Positions 1 through 5,803 of a DNA stretch of 9,194 nt are shown one piece after another. Numbering within the stretch: position 1 is the first letter of the stretch; every line of letters begins with the position of its first letter. The position numbers and the translations under genes are program-made. The notes under the pieces were generated by a model that was not told the origin of the DNA, searched no databases, and saw nothing but the letters and a program-made list of their open reading frames with translations. The stretch is taken from NCBI GenBank assembly GCA_030630015.1, contig DAOVNV010000088.1:1-9194 (forward strand). Direction: 5' to 3'. Source of the DNA: Desulfuromonadales bacterium. GTDB taxonomy: Bacteria; Desulfobacterota; Desulfuromonadia; Desulfuromonadales; BM103.

Positions 1-87
1 ATTACTCTCAAATGAGCCAAAATCTGATCTCAAACGGCCAAATTTTCGCTTCAGCCCAGATAGTCCGACAGGCTGCTAGGGCTTTTT

Positions 88-1182
88 ATGGGATTCAAGT
101 GCGGTATCGTTGGTCTGCCCAATGTTGGCAAATCGACAATTTTCAATGCTATCACCTCGGCTGGGGCCGAGTCGGCCAACTACCCGTTCTGCACAATCGA
201 GCCGAATATCGGCATCGTGCCGGTCCCGGATGAGCGTCTCGAGACGTTGACCGGGATCGTCAATCCGAAACTGGTGATTCCAACCACCATGGAATTTGTC
301 GATATTGCCGGCCTGGTGAAAGGCGCCAGTCAAGGCGAAGGTCTGGGCAACCAGTTTCTTGGCCACATCCGCCAGGTCGATGCGATCGCCCATGTTGTAC
401 GCTGTTTCGATGATGAGAACGTGGTGCATGTTGATGGCTCGGTTGATCCCGTCCGGGATGTCGAAGTCATTCAGACAGAATTAAACCTGGCTGATCTTGA
501 AACGGTCGAGAAGCGGATCGCGCGGGTTGAAAAACAGGCAAAAAGTGGTGACAAGCAGATGCAGGTGGAATTGCAGATTCTGCTGATTGTACGCGAATGC
601 TTGAACCAGGGGCTGCCGGCACGCAAGGCCGACTTGAAAGAAAATCAGCGCGATGTCCTGAACCCCCTGCATTTGATCACGGCAGCGCCGGTTCTCTATG
701 TTGCAAATATTGCGGAGGACGATCTCGCCGGTGAACATCCTCATGTCGAGCAATTGCATAAACTGGCAGAGTTGGACGGAGCGGAACTGGTTGTGATCTG
801 CGGCAAAATCGAGGAGGAAATCGCCCAGTTGCCTACCGAAGAGAAGGACGAATTCCTCCAGGAACTCGGTATGGCTGAATCCGGCCTTGATCGGATGATT
901 CATGCCGGGTACAAACTGCTCGGCCTGATTACTTATCTCACGGCCGGACCCAAAGAGGTTCGGGCCTGGACTGTTCCCGTCGACTGCAAGGCGCCGCAGG
1001 CTGCCGGCGTGATCCATACCGATTTTGAAAAAGGCTTCATTCGTGCCGAAGTGACCGCGTTCAATGATTTTGTGCGAGTTGGCGGCGAGGCTGGGGCCAA
1101 GGAAAAAGGCTTGTTGCGTCTCGAAGGCAAGGATTACCGGGTGCAGGACGGCGACGTGATGCACTTCAGGTTCAACGTCTGA
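88..1182 (+). CDS. ychF: Redox-/ribosome-associated ATPase YchF (OLA1-like, Obg family)
   Basis: Full-length 364-residue YchF, the usual family size. Seen: P-loop GLPNVGKS at residues 9-16, G3 motif DIAGL at 72-76, and a non-canonical G4 with N207 and E210 (NIAE) instead of NKxD, which is why the family prefers ATP over GTP. A helical region follows at about 130-200, and the C-terminal TGS domain runs from about 280 to the end. Family knowledge: cytosolic P-loop NTPase that associates with ribosomes and is linked to translation and oxidative-stress responses. Start: ATG at 88 with a modest AGGG at 78-81, six bases upstream; the protein begins MGFKCGIVGLPNVGKS as homologues do. The 87 bases upstream hold no recognisable gene or strong promoter. 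It reads toward the rpsF operon but is separated from it by 259 bp, so probably a separate unit. Identity is very sure. Confidence 0.97.
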   Translation: MGFKCGIVGLPNVGKSTIFNAITSAGAESANYPFCTIEPNIGIVPVPDERLETLTGIVNPKLVIPTTMEFVDIAGLVKGASQGEGLGNQFLGHIRQVDAIAHVVRCFDDENVVHVDGSVDPVRDVEVIQTELNLADLETVEKRIARVEKQAKSGDKQMQVELQILLIVRECLNQGLPARKADLKENQRDVLNPLHLITAAPVLYVANIAEDDLAGEHPHVEQLHKLAELDGAELVVICGKIEEEIAQLPTEEKDEFLQELGMAESGLDRMIHAGYKLLGLITYLTAGPKEVRAWTVPVDCKAPQAAGVIHTDFEKGFIRAEVTAFNDFVRVGGEAGAKEKGLLRLEGKDYRVQDGDVMHFRFNV

Positions 1183-1199
1183 ACGACCGTTAGCAGTGA

Positions 1200-1273
1200 T
1201 GGTGAATGGTGAACAGCTTACTGTTCACGGGTTACGATTTGCGGCCCACAGAATTCATAGTGGACCATTCACC
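1200..1273. repeat. Intergenic TGGTGAA-type repeat with nested inverted repeats
   Basis: Directly visible: the heptamer TGGTGAA occurs twice in tandem at 1200-1213. An 8-bp perfect stem GTGAACAG/CTGTTCAC (1209-1216 with 1221-1228) has a CTTA loop. A 10-bp perfect inverted repeat GGTGAATGGT/ACCATTCACC pairs 1201-1210 with 1264-1273. No T-run follows either stem, so a standard intrinsic terminator for ychF is not supported, though the fold could act as one or protect the mRNA 3' end. Similar GTGAA/TTCAC heptamer strings are scattered between genes in many bacterial genomes; that this is one of them is inference. Confidence 0.55.
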
Positions 1274-1292
1274 TTGTGCATTAAATAGAAGG

Positions 1293-1321
1293 TTGAATTG
1301 AGTTATAGCCGCATGTAAAAA
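1293..1321 (+). promoter_or_regulatory. Weak candidate sigma70 promoter for the rpsF operon
   Basis: TTGAAT at 1293-1298 is separated by 17 bases from TAAAAA at 1316-1321. The -35 is a fair match, the -10 a poor one. A strong ribosomal promoter is expected in this gap, but this is only the best spacing-compatible pair I can see. The predicted transcript would have a leader of about 115 nt. Low confidence. Confidence 0.25.
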
Positions 1322-1346
1322 GCGTTTGCTTCAAAGCGGCGGCTAT
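1305..1346 (+). other. Inverted repeat upstream of rpsF
   Basis: ATAGCCGC at 1305-1312 is perfectly complementary to GCGGCTAT at 1339-1346. Inside the loop, 1323-1327 can pair with 1334-1338 (one G-U), stacking directly on the outer stem and leaving a bulge at 1313-1322 on the left arm. No T-run follows, so it is not a classical terminator. It may be part of the rpsF leader RNA or an end signal for ychF; the sequence does not decide. Confidence 0.4.
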
Positions 1347-1392
1347 GGTAGATAACTAAGTTCTTTCCATGAAGAGATATGGTGTCTCTTCG

Positions 1393-1434
1393 CTCCTTGC
1401 TCCGGTGGTCCGGGGCTATTAACTCCTGAGGAGG
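1393..1434 (+). promoter_or_regulatory. rpsF leader hairpins that can mask the Shine-Dalgarno (candidate S6:S18 autoregulatory site)
   Basis: The rpsF Shine-Dalgarno is AGGAGG at 1429-1434, seven bases before the ATG. Two upstream CTCC segments can pair with it. 1423-1426 pairs with 1430-1433 as a tight 4-bp hairpin. Alternatively CTCCTT at 1393-1398 pairs with GAGGAG at 1428-1433, enclosing a 7-bp stem (1399-1405 with 1410-1416, TGGT loop) that carries CCG triplets. Established: rpsF leaders in many bacteria bind the S6:S18 complex, which represses translation. That this leader belongs to that class is inference from position and SD masking only. Confidence 0.4.
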
Positions 1435-1441
1435 TTCTTTT

Positions 1442-1855
1442 ATGCGTACCTACGAAACCATCTTTATCGTCCATCCGGACATTGTTGGGGACGACCTGGA
1501 CGCGGTCATTGACAAGTACAAGCAGATCCTGACCGACGAAGGTGCAAACGTTCTCAAAGCCGACAACTGGGGTACCCGTACCCTGGCTTATCTGGTGAAG
1601 AAACAGTCTCAGGGCTGCTACGTCCTGATGATCTTCGATGGCCCACCGCCGGCCATTGCCGAGTTCGAACGCCGTATGCGGATCGATGAGGCGATCATCA
1701 AGTTCCAGACAGTCCTTCTCGAAGGTGGCTACGAAGCCCCTGTCGTGGAAGCTCCGGCTGAAGAAGCTGTAGCTGAAGAAGCTGTAGCTGGAGAGGTTGT
1801 AGCTGAGGAGCCGGCTGAAGAGGCTGAAAAGGCTGAAGAAGCCAAAGAAGCTTAA
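1442..1855 (+). CDS. rpsF: 30S ribosomal protein S6
   Basis: S6 of the small-subunit platform, which pairs with S18 on 16S rRNA. Seen: the N-terminal MRTYETIFIVHPD start, the middle WGTRTLAYLVKKQSQGCYVL segment, and the RRMRIDEAIIKFQTVLLE helix/strand that closes the ferredoxin-like fold at about residue 100. After that comes a low-complexity tail of roughly 35 residues made almost only of Ala, Glu, Val and Lys. The tail is encoded by short tandem DNA repeats. In E. coli the S6 tail is extended with glutamates by RimK; no rimK is present here. The start is secured by AGGAGG seven bases upstream. It is the first gene of the rpsF-rpsR-DUF2232-rplI-dnaB run; rpsR follows after 37 bases. Identity is certain; tail function is unknown. 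Confidence 0.97.
   Translation: MRTYETIFIVHPDIVGDDLDAVIDKYKQILTDEGANVLKADNWGTRTLAYLVKKQSQGCYVLMIFDGPPPAIAEFERRMRIDEAIIKFQTVLLEGGYEAPVVEAPAEEAVAEEAVAGEVVAEEPAEEAEKAEEAKEA
1757..1816 (+). repeat. 15-bp tandem repeat encoding the S6 acidic tail
   Basis: The unit GCTGAAGAAGCTGTA occurs twice perfectly (1757-1771 and 1772-1786), followed by two diverged copies (1787-1801 and 1802-1816). Each copy encodes a pentapeptide close to AEEAV, in frame, so copy-number change would lengthen or shorten the tail without a frameshift. Confidence 0.75.
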
Positions 1856-1892
1856 CTTCACCAACGCAAGCAATTTATAAGGAGAGACGATA

Positions 1893-2168
1893 ATGGCATA
1901 TGTTAAACGTTCTGGAGGTAGCCGGCCCGGAGGCCCGCGTCGGCGCTACAGTCGCCGCAAGGTTTGCCGCTTTTGTGCTGATAAAAGCCTGGCCATCGAT
2001 TACAAGGATGTCAGAACCCTGCGTAATTTCGTGTCCGAGCGCGGCAAGATTGTTCCGCGGCGGATTTCGGGGACCTGTGCGGAACATCAGCGTAAACTGA
2101 CCGAAGCGATCAAGCGTGCCCGCAATATCGCCTTGCTGCCTTTTTCGGCGAGCCACTCAATCGGCTAG
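1893..2168 (+). CDS. rpsR: 30S ribosomal protein S18 (zinc-type)
   Basis: S18, partner of S6 on the 30S platform. The 91-residue product has the basic N-terminus and the core signature KSLAIDYKDVRTLRNFVSERGKIVPRRISGTC. Cys25, Cys28, Cys62 and His65 are all present, in the pattern of the Zn-binding (C+) form of S18, so zinc coordination is likely. Start: ATG at 1893 with AAGGAGAG at 1879-1886, six bases upstream. Its TAG stop (2166-2168) is embedded in the TAGGAGG sequence that could serve the next gene, so the two are probably translationally coupled. Cotranscribed with rpsF, as in most bacteria. Identity is certain. Confidence 0.97.
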   Translation: MAYVKRSGGSRPGGPRRRYSRRKVCRFCADKSLAIDYKDVRTLRNFVSERGKIVPRRISGTCAEHQRKLTEAIKRARNIALLPFSASHSIG

Positions 2169-2174
2169 GAGGCG

Positions 2175-3134
2175 TTGGTCCTTAGCGACCTTTTTCGCAT
2201 GCCGCGAACATTTATTATCATACTCGGAGCTCTGATCAGTTTTTTTCTGTTCAGGGCTTCCGGGGACTTTGGCCCGGTTGCAGTCGCGATGAACCTGTTC
2301 GTCCCACTGGTGCCGGCTTACGTAGGGATGCGATTTGGCGTCCCTTCCGGTGTCAGTTCCGTATGTGTTGCTGCCGGGCTGACTCTTGTGAGTACAGGCT
2401 TTGGGGCTGCCGCCACTTATATATTGCAGTTTGGCATTATGGCGGCTGTTTTGCCTTGGTTTTTGCAGAAAGTCGGCCGGTGGGACCGGGCAGTTGCCTC
2501 CGCACTGGTCGTTGTTGTGACGATGACTCTGCTCGGACTTGTGGCCTATGCGGCCACTCAGGGCAAGGGGCCAGTCGACCTGGTTGGTCAAATCGTTGAT
2601 GAAGAGGTTGCCCGTGCCAGTGCATTCATGGACGACGTCTTTAGCGAGGCGGCTCCGTCGCCTGGTGATGCTGCGGAACTCAGCGCTGCCGTTGAACACA
2701 TGGCCGACTTCATGCGGCGCGTCTATCCCGGCATGGTCATCCTGGTCAGCGGTTTACTGCTGTTGGCAACGGTTGGCTTGCTGACTGCTGTCAGCAAGGG
2801 GCATTATCGGATGCCGGGTCCGCCATTCGCGGAGTGGAAGGCGCCCGAGGTTCTGGTCTGGTTGTTGATCGCCTGTGGCTTCGTCGTTGTCTTTGTCTCA
2901 GGTGTGGCGCAGACGGTCGCCATGAACTTGTTGGTTGTCCTGCTGCCGGTTTACTTTCTGCAGGGCCTGGCCGTGGTTGACTACTTTTTTCGGCGCAAGG
3001 CGCTTTCGCCCCTGCTCCGCGTGCTTGGCTACATGATGGTAACCCTGGTTAACCCCCTACCGATGTTCGTGACCGGTATCGGGGTGTTTGATCTGTGGAT
3101 CGATTTCAGAAAACCGCGTGAACAAAAGAATTAG
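2175..3134 (+). CDS. Polytopic membrane protein, DUF2232 / YybS-like
   Basis: Function unknown. The product (319 residues from TTG at 2175) has about eight or nine hydrophobic spans, near residues 11-28, 32-52, 56-76, 79-98, 106-127, 184-206, 226-247, 249-270 and 283-305. A soluble, fairly acidic loop lies at about 128-183. The segments PPFAEWKAPEVLVWLL, YFLQGLAVVDYFF and the C-terminal GVFDLWIDFRK resemble DUF2232/YybS proteins; B. subtilis yybS lies just upstream of gdpP-rplI-dnaC, a parallel placement, though no gdpP is present here. Start is uncertain. TTG 2175 is only two bases after AGGAGG (2167-2172), which is unusually close. The in-frame ATG at 2199 gives a 311-residue protein still starting before the first span, but lacks a nearby SD. 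Inner-membrane location is inferred. Confidence 0.85.
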   Translation: MVLSDLFRMPRTFIIILGALISFFLFRASGDFGPVAVAMNLFVPLVPAYVGMRFGVPSGVSSVCVAAGLTLVSTGFGAAATYILQFGIMAAVLPWFLQKVGRWDRAVASALVVVVTMTLLGLVAYAATQGKGPVDLVGQIVDEEVARASAFMDDVFSEAAPSPGDAAELSAAVEHMADFMRRVYPGMVILVSGLLLLATVGLLTAVSKGHYRMPGPPFAEWKAPEVLVWLLIACGFVVVFVSGVAQTVAMNLLVVLLPVYFLQGLAVVDYFFRRKALSPLLRVLGYMMVTLVNPLPMFVTGIGVFDLWIDFRKPREQKN

Positions 3135-3164
3135 CGCACTGAGTGCTATTTGGAGGATAAACAG

Positions 3165-3680
3165 ATGGAAATTATTCTGACGGAAAATGTCAAGGGACTC
3201 GGGCAGATTGGTGATGTTGTCAATGTCAAGCCCGGTTACAGCCGCAACTACCTGATTCCCCAGGGTCTGGCCGTTGAGGCCAACCAGCGTAACCTGAAGG
3301 AACAGGAGCATCACAAGCGTCAGTTGGCCCACAAGGCGGAAAAACTGAGCCAAGAGGCTGCCGACGTCAAGGCGCGGATCGAGGCTCTGGAGTGTGTTTT
3401 CTCCCTGCGGGCCAGTGAGGAAGGCAAGCTTTTCGGCTCCGTTACATCGATGGAGCTTGAAGCGGCCATGGCCGAGCAGGGCGTCAAGATCGACCGGCGC
3501 AAGATTCAACTCGATCAGTCGATCAAAACTCTCGGCGAGCACGTTGTCGACATCAAGCTCAACGCTGGTGCCAACGCATCTCTCAAGGTCAAGGTCCTCA
3601 ATGTTGATGAAGTGATTGAGCAGCCTGAAGCGGCTCCTGTGAAAGCTGCTGAAACAGAAGCAACCGAAGCTGCCGAATAA
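3165..3680 (+). CDS. rplI: 50S ribosomal protein L9
   Basis: L9 of the large subunit, a two-domain protein bound near the L1 stalk. The N-terminal domain shows the signature MEIILTENVKGLGQIGDVVNVKPGYSRNYLIPQGLA (1-36 region). A long charged connecting helix follows at about 40-75, then the C-terminal domain with LFGSVTSMELEAAMAEQG and the VDIKLNAGANASLKVKV strand pair. The start is ATG 3165, with TGGAGGA at 3151-3157 seven bases upstream. An earlier in-frame TTG at 3150 lies inside that SD and is rejected. The product is 171 residues against about 148 in E. coli; the excess is an Ala/Glu/Pro-rich C-terminal tail. It follows the DUF2232 gene by 30 bases and precedes dnaB. Confidence 0.96.
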   Translation: MEIILTENVKGLGQIGDVVNVKPGYSRNYLIPQGLAVEANQRNLKEQEHHKRQLAHKAEKLSQEAADVKARIEALECVFSLRASEEGKLFGSVTSMELEAAMAEQGVKIDRRKIQLDQSIKTLGEHVVDIKLNAGANASLKVKVLNVDEVIEQPEAAPVKAAETEATEAAE

Positions 3681-3696
3681 GTCAACCAGTTCGGAG

Positions 3697-3730
3697 AGCC
3701 GGTTCCATGTTGTTGCGACGGGAGCCGGCT
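3697..3730 (+). other. Hairpin between rplI and dnaB
   Basis: Positions 3697-3706 (AGCCGGTTCC) pair with 3721-3730 (GGAGCCGGCT) as a 10-bp stem with one G-U, around a 14-base loop. No T-run follows, so read-through into dnaB is expected. The stem ends seven bases before the dnaB SD (GGAGGA, 3738-3743). The loop holds the first in-frame ATG (3707), which argues against that ATG as the main dnaB start. A partial attenuator or processing site separating ribosomal-protein from helicase expression is possible, but inferred. Confidence 0.5.
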
Positions 3731-3748
3731 GCCGTGCGGAGGACGTCC

Positions 3749-5125
3749 ATGCCGGAACACATCGAGCATCGCCTGCCGCCCCAGAATCTCGAAGCGGAGA
3801 TGTCTGTTCTGGGGGGGGTTCTCCTGGAGAATGAAGCTCTTAACCGGGCCCTGGAGGTTCTGCGCCCGGAAGACTTCTACCGTGACGCTCATCGAAAAAT
3901 CTTTGCCGCTCTGATTGAACTCTCCGAGCGCAGTGAACCTGCCGACCTGGTCACCCTGACCGCTGTTCTCAAGGAGCAGGGCGTTCTTGATGCCATTGGC
4001 AGCAGCGCCTACCTTTCCACCCTGGTTGATTTCGTCCCCACGGCCGCCAACATTACCTACTACTGCAACCTGGTCAAGGAAAAGTCGATAGCCCGTGAAC
4101 TGATCCGTGTTTCCACGGAAATCGCCGGGCGGGGCTATGAGGGCGGCAAGGTTGAAGCGACCCTTGATTGGGCGGAGACGGCAATTTTCAAGATTGCCAA
4201 CATGAAGTCCCGACCCTCCTTTTTCGCAACCAAGGATATCGTCAAGGATGCGATCCGGTCCATAGAGAAACTCTACGACCGCAAGGAGTTGATTACCGGT
4301 GTTCCTACCGGGTTCACGGACCTGGATAATCTTACCGCCGGTTTTCAGCCGGGAGACCTGATTATTGTGGCTGGCCGCCCTTCGATGGGTAAGACGGCTT
4401 TTTGTCTGAATCTGGTGGAACATGCCGCGATGCATATCGCCGAGCCGGTGCCGTCTGTTGTGTTTTCCCTGGAGATGAGCAAGGAACAGTTGGTGCAGCG
4501 TCTGCTCTGTTCGGTGGCTCGGATCGAGGCCAATCGCGTGCGCAACGGCAAGCTGGCCCAATCCGAGTTTCCAACCTTGGTGAATGCCGCCGGTGTGATT
4601 GCGGAAGCACCGATCTACATCGACGATACCCCCGCGATTTCCGTCCTGGAACTGCGTGCCAAGTCCCGCCGGTTGAAGGCGGAAAAGGGAATAGGCTTGA
4701 TCGTCGTTGACTATCTCCAGCTGATGCAGGGCAGCAACACCGAAAGCCGCCAGCAGGAAATTTCGGAAATCTCCCGCTCACTCAAGGCTCTGGCGAAAGA
4801 GCTCAGTGTCCCCGTGATTGCCCTGTCACAGTTGAATCGCTCCCTGGAAAGCCGGACTGACAAGCGGCCGATCCTGGCTGACCTGCGTGAATCAGGCGCC
4901 ATTGAACAGGATGCTGATGTAATCCTGTTCCTCTATCGTGAAGCGGTTTACTGCGAAGCCTGTAAAAACAGGGACAAGACGTGCGACAAGGGTCATGAGC
5001 GGCAGGCCGAAGTGATTGTCGGCAAACAGCGCAACGGTCCCCTCGGCATAGAATCGTTGACTTTTCTCGGTGAGTACATGCGTTTTGAAAGCCAGACGCA
5101 GCGCCGGGACACTTATGCGGCTTAA
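3749..5125 (+). CDS. dnaB: Replicative DNA helicase DnaB
   Basis: Hexameric 5'-3' helicase of the replication fork. With ATG 3749 it is 458 residues, a normal length. Seen: N-terminal domain opening RLPPQNLEAEMSVLGGVLLE, a linker, then the RecA-like domain with Walker A GRPSMGKT at 209-216, Walker B VVDYLQLM around D321, and the C-terminal IEQDADVILFLYRE and VGKQRNGPLG (Arg-finger region) motifs. The start was chosen because GGAGGA (3738-3743) lies five bases upstream; the in-frame ATG at 3707 would add 14 residues with a weaker GGAG and sits in a hairpin loop. Odd: between LFLYRE and AEVIVGKQRNG there are about nine more residues than in E. coli DnaB, containing C402, C405, C412 and H416 in a metal-knuckle-like pattern. 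An 8-G run occurs at 3811-3818. Last gene of its run; folA converges 51 bases on. Confidence 0.97.
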   Translation: MPEHIEHRLPPQNLEAEMSVLGGVLLENEALNRALEVLRPEDFYRDAHRKIFAALIELSERSEPADLVTLTAVLKEQGVLDAIGSSAYLSTLVDFVPTAANITYYCNLVKEKSIARELIRVSTEIAGRGYEGGKVEATLDWAETAIFKIANMKSRPSFFATKDIVKDAIRSIEKLYDRKELITGVPTGFTDLDNLTAGFQPGDLIIVAGRPSMGKTAFCLNLVEHAAMHIAEPVPSVVFSLEMSKEQLVQRLLCSVARIEANRVRNGKLAQSEFPTLVNAAGVIAEAPIYIDDTPAISVLELRAKSRRLKAEKGIGLIVVDYLQLMQGSNTESRQQEISEISRSLKALAKELSVPVIALSQLNRSLESRTDKRPILADLRESGAIEQDADVILFLYREAVYCEACKNRDKTCDKGHERQAEVIVGKQRNGPLGIESLTFLGEYMRFESQTQRRDTYAA

Positions 5126-5137
5126 GGATCGGTACGA

Positions 5138-5171
5138 GGGACCAACCTTCGCCAAGGCTACGGCTGGTCCC
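5138..5171. terminator. Hairpin terminator candidate between convergent dnaB and folA
   Basis: GGGACCA at 5138-5144 pairs perfectly with TGGTCCC at 5165-5171. Inside, CCTT (5146-5149) can pair with AAGG (5154-5157) around a CGCC loop. The position between the two stop codons suits a bidirectional terminator, but neither strand shows the usual T-run; an 8-C run (5169-5176) lies on the right arm instead. Confidence 0.45.
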
Positions 5172-5176
5172 CCCCC

Positions 5177-5653
5177 TCAGATTTTTCTCCGATAACGCAC
5201 GTAGCGGAAGCCCGTGAACTTTCTTTCTTCTTCAATCTGCCACTCGTCAAAATCGATTTCGGGAAAGTAACAATCCCCGGAAAAGTCTCCATCCACCCAA
5301 GAGATATGCATCTGGTCGACGATCTTCAGCGCCTTCTGGTAGATCTGTGTCCCGCCGATGAAGAAGATGGCGCGGTCTTTATGCCAGGCACAGGCACAGG
5401 CATCGAGGAAGCTGCGGCAGACCTGCGCGTCAGTGCGTTCGGGCATGGTCCGGCTGAGGATGATGTTATGTCGGTGTGTCAATGGTTCAGCAAGAGACTC
5501 AAAGGTCTTGCGTCCCATGATGACTGTATTGCCATCAGTCAGTTGCCGAAAATTCTGGAGATCTTCAGGGAGTGTCCAAGGCAGATGGCCATGATCGCCA
5601 ATGAGGCGATTTTGATCCATAGCAACGATAATTGATAATAAGGGCTTGGACAT
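5177..5653 (-). CDS. folA: Dihydrofolate reductase
   Basis: Cytosolic NADPH-dependent reduction of dihydrofolate to tetrahydrofolate, supplying thymidylate, purine and methionine synthesis. From ATG 5653 it is 158 residues (E. coli 159). Seen: N-terminal strand LLSIIVAMDQNRLIG, the PWTLPEDL loop with W26 and the catalytic acid D31, VIMGRKTFESL at 44-54 (cofactor/folate region), the IIFIGG-like FFIGGTQIY motif, and a C-terminal FRYVRYRRK strand. An in-frame ATG at 5689 would add 12 residues that are not part of the fold; neither start has a clear SD. It lies alone on the - strand, not beside thyA, and converges on dnaB. Its UGA stop is next to a run of G on its own strand. Identity is very sure, exact start moderately so. 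Confidence 0.95.
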   Translation of the reverse strand: MSKPLLSIIVAMDQNRLIGDHGHLPWTLPEDLQNFRQLTDGNTVIMGRKTFESLAEPLTHRHNIILSRTMPERTDAQVCRSFLDACACAWHKDRAIFFIGGTQIYQKALKIVDQMHISWVDGDFSGDCYFPEIDFDEWQIEEERKFTGFRYVRYRRKI

Positions 5654-5723
5654 TGGAGTTTCATGTGAGGGTTTTTGGAAGAGTAGCATGAGGTGGACCG
5701 CAGGCCAAAGGAAGAATACCGTC

Positions 5724-5729
5724 TTTATA
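5724..5729 (-). promoter_or_regulatory. Candidate -10 element for folA
   Basis: On the - strand this reads TATAAA, about 70 bases upstream of the folA ATG at 5653. Only a poor -35 (TTCTCC, 5753-5748) lies at suitable distance. It sits back-to-back with the + strand promoter candidate at 5760-5768. Confidence 0.35.
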
Positions 5730-5759
5730 GCCCGCTCTCTCTCTAAAGGAGAATCCCTG

Positions 5760-5768
5760 TGTTATATT
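5760..5768 (+). promoter_or_regulatory. Candidate extended -10 promoter for the PagL-like gene
   Basis: TGTTATATT carries the TG-N extension followed by TATATT (5763-5768), a good match to an extended -10 box, about 35 bases upstream of the start codon. No clear -35 is seen around 5740-5745, which fits extended -10 promoters. The stretch upstream is pyrimidine-rich, with five CT dinucleotides at 5735-5744. Confidence 0.45.
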
Positions 5769-5803
5769 AGTTTTAGGAAAAATAAAATTCTGTGGAGAAT
5801 ATG

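Noticed and set aside
481..1164. 227-codon open frame on the - strand
   Set aside because: Antisense to the ychF coding region, with no recognisable domain and no ribosome site; a shadow frame.
1261..1280. Possible sigma54 -24/-12 promoter upstream of rpsF
   Set aside because: The GG and GC elements are 16 bases apart instead of 12, so the spacing does not fit.
3150..3164. Upstream TTG start for rplI
   Set aside because: The TTG is part of the TGGAGGA Shine-Dalgarno of ATG 3165, and L9 proteins begin at that Met.
3515..4561. 348-codon open frame on the - strand
   Set aside because: It lies wholly opposite rplI and dnaB, both with clear family motifs; its translation is low-complexity His/Gln/Arg-rich and matches no family I recognise.
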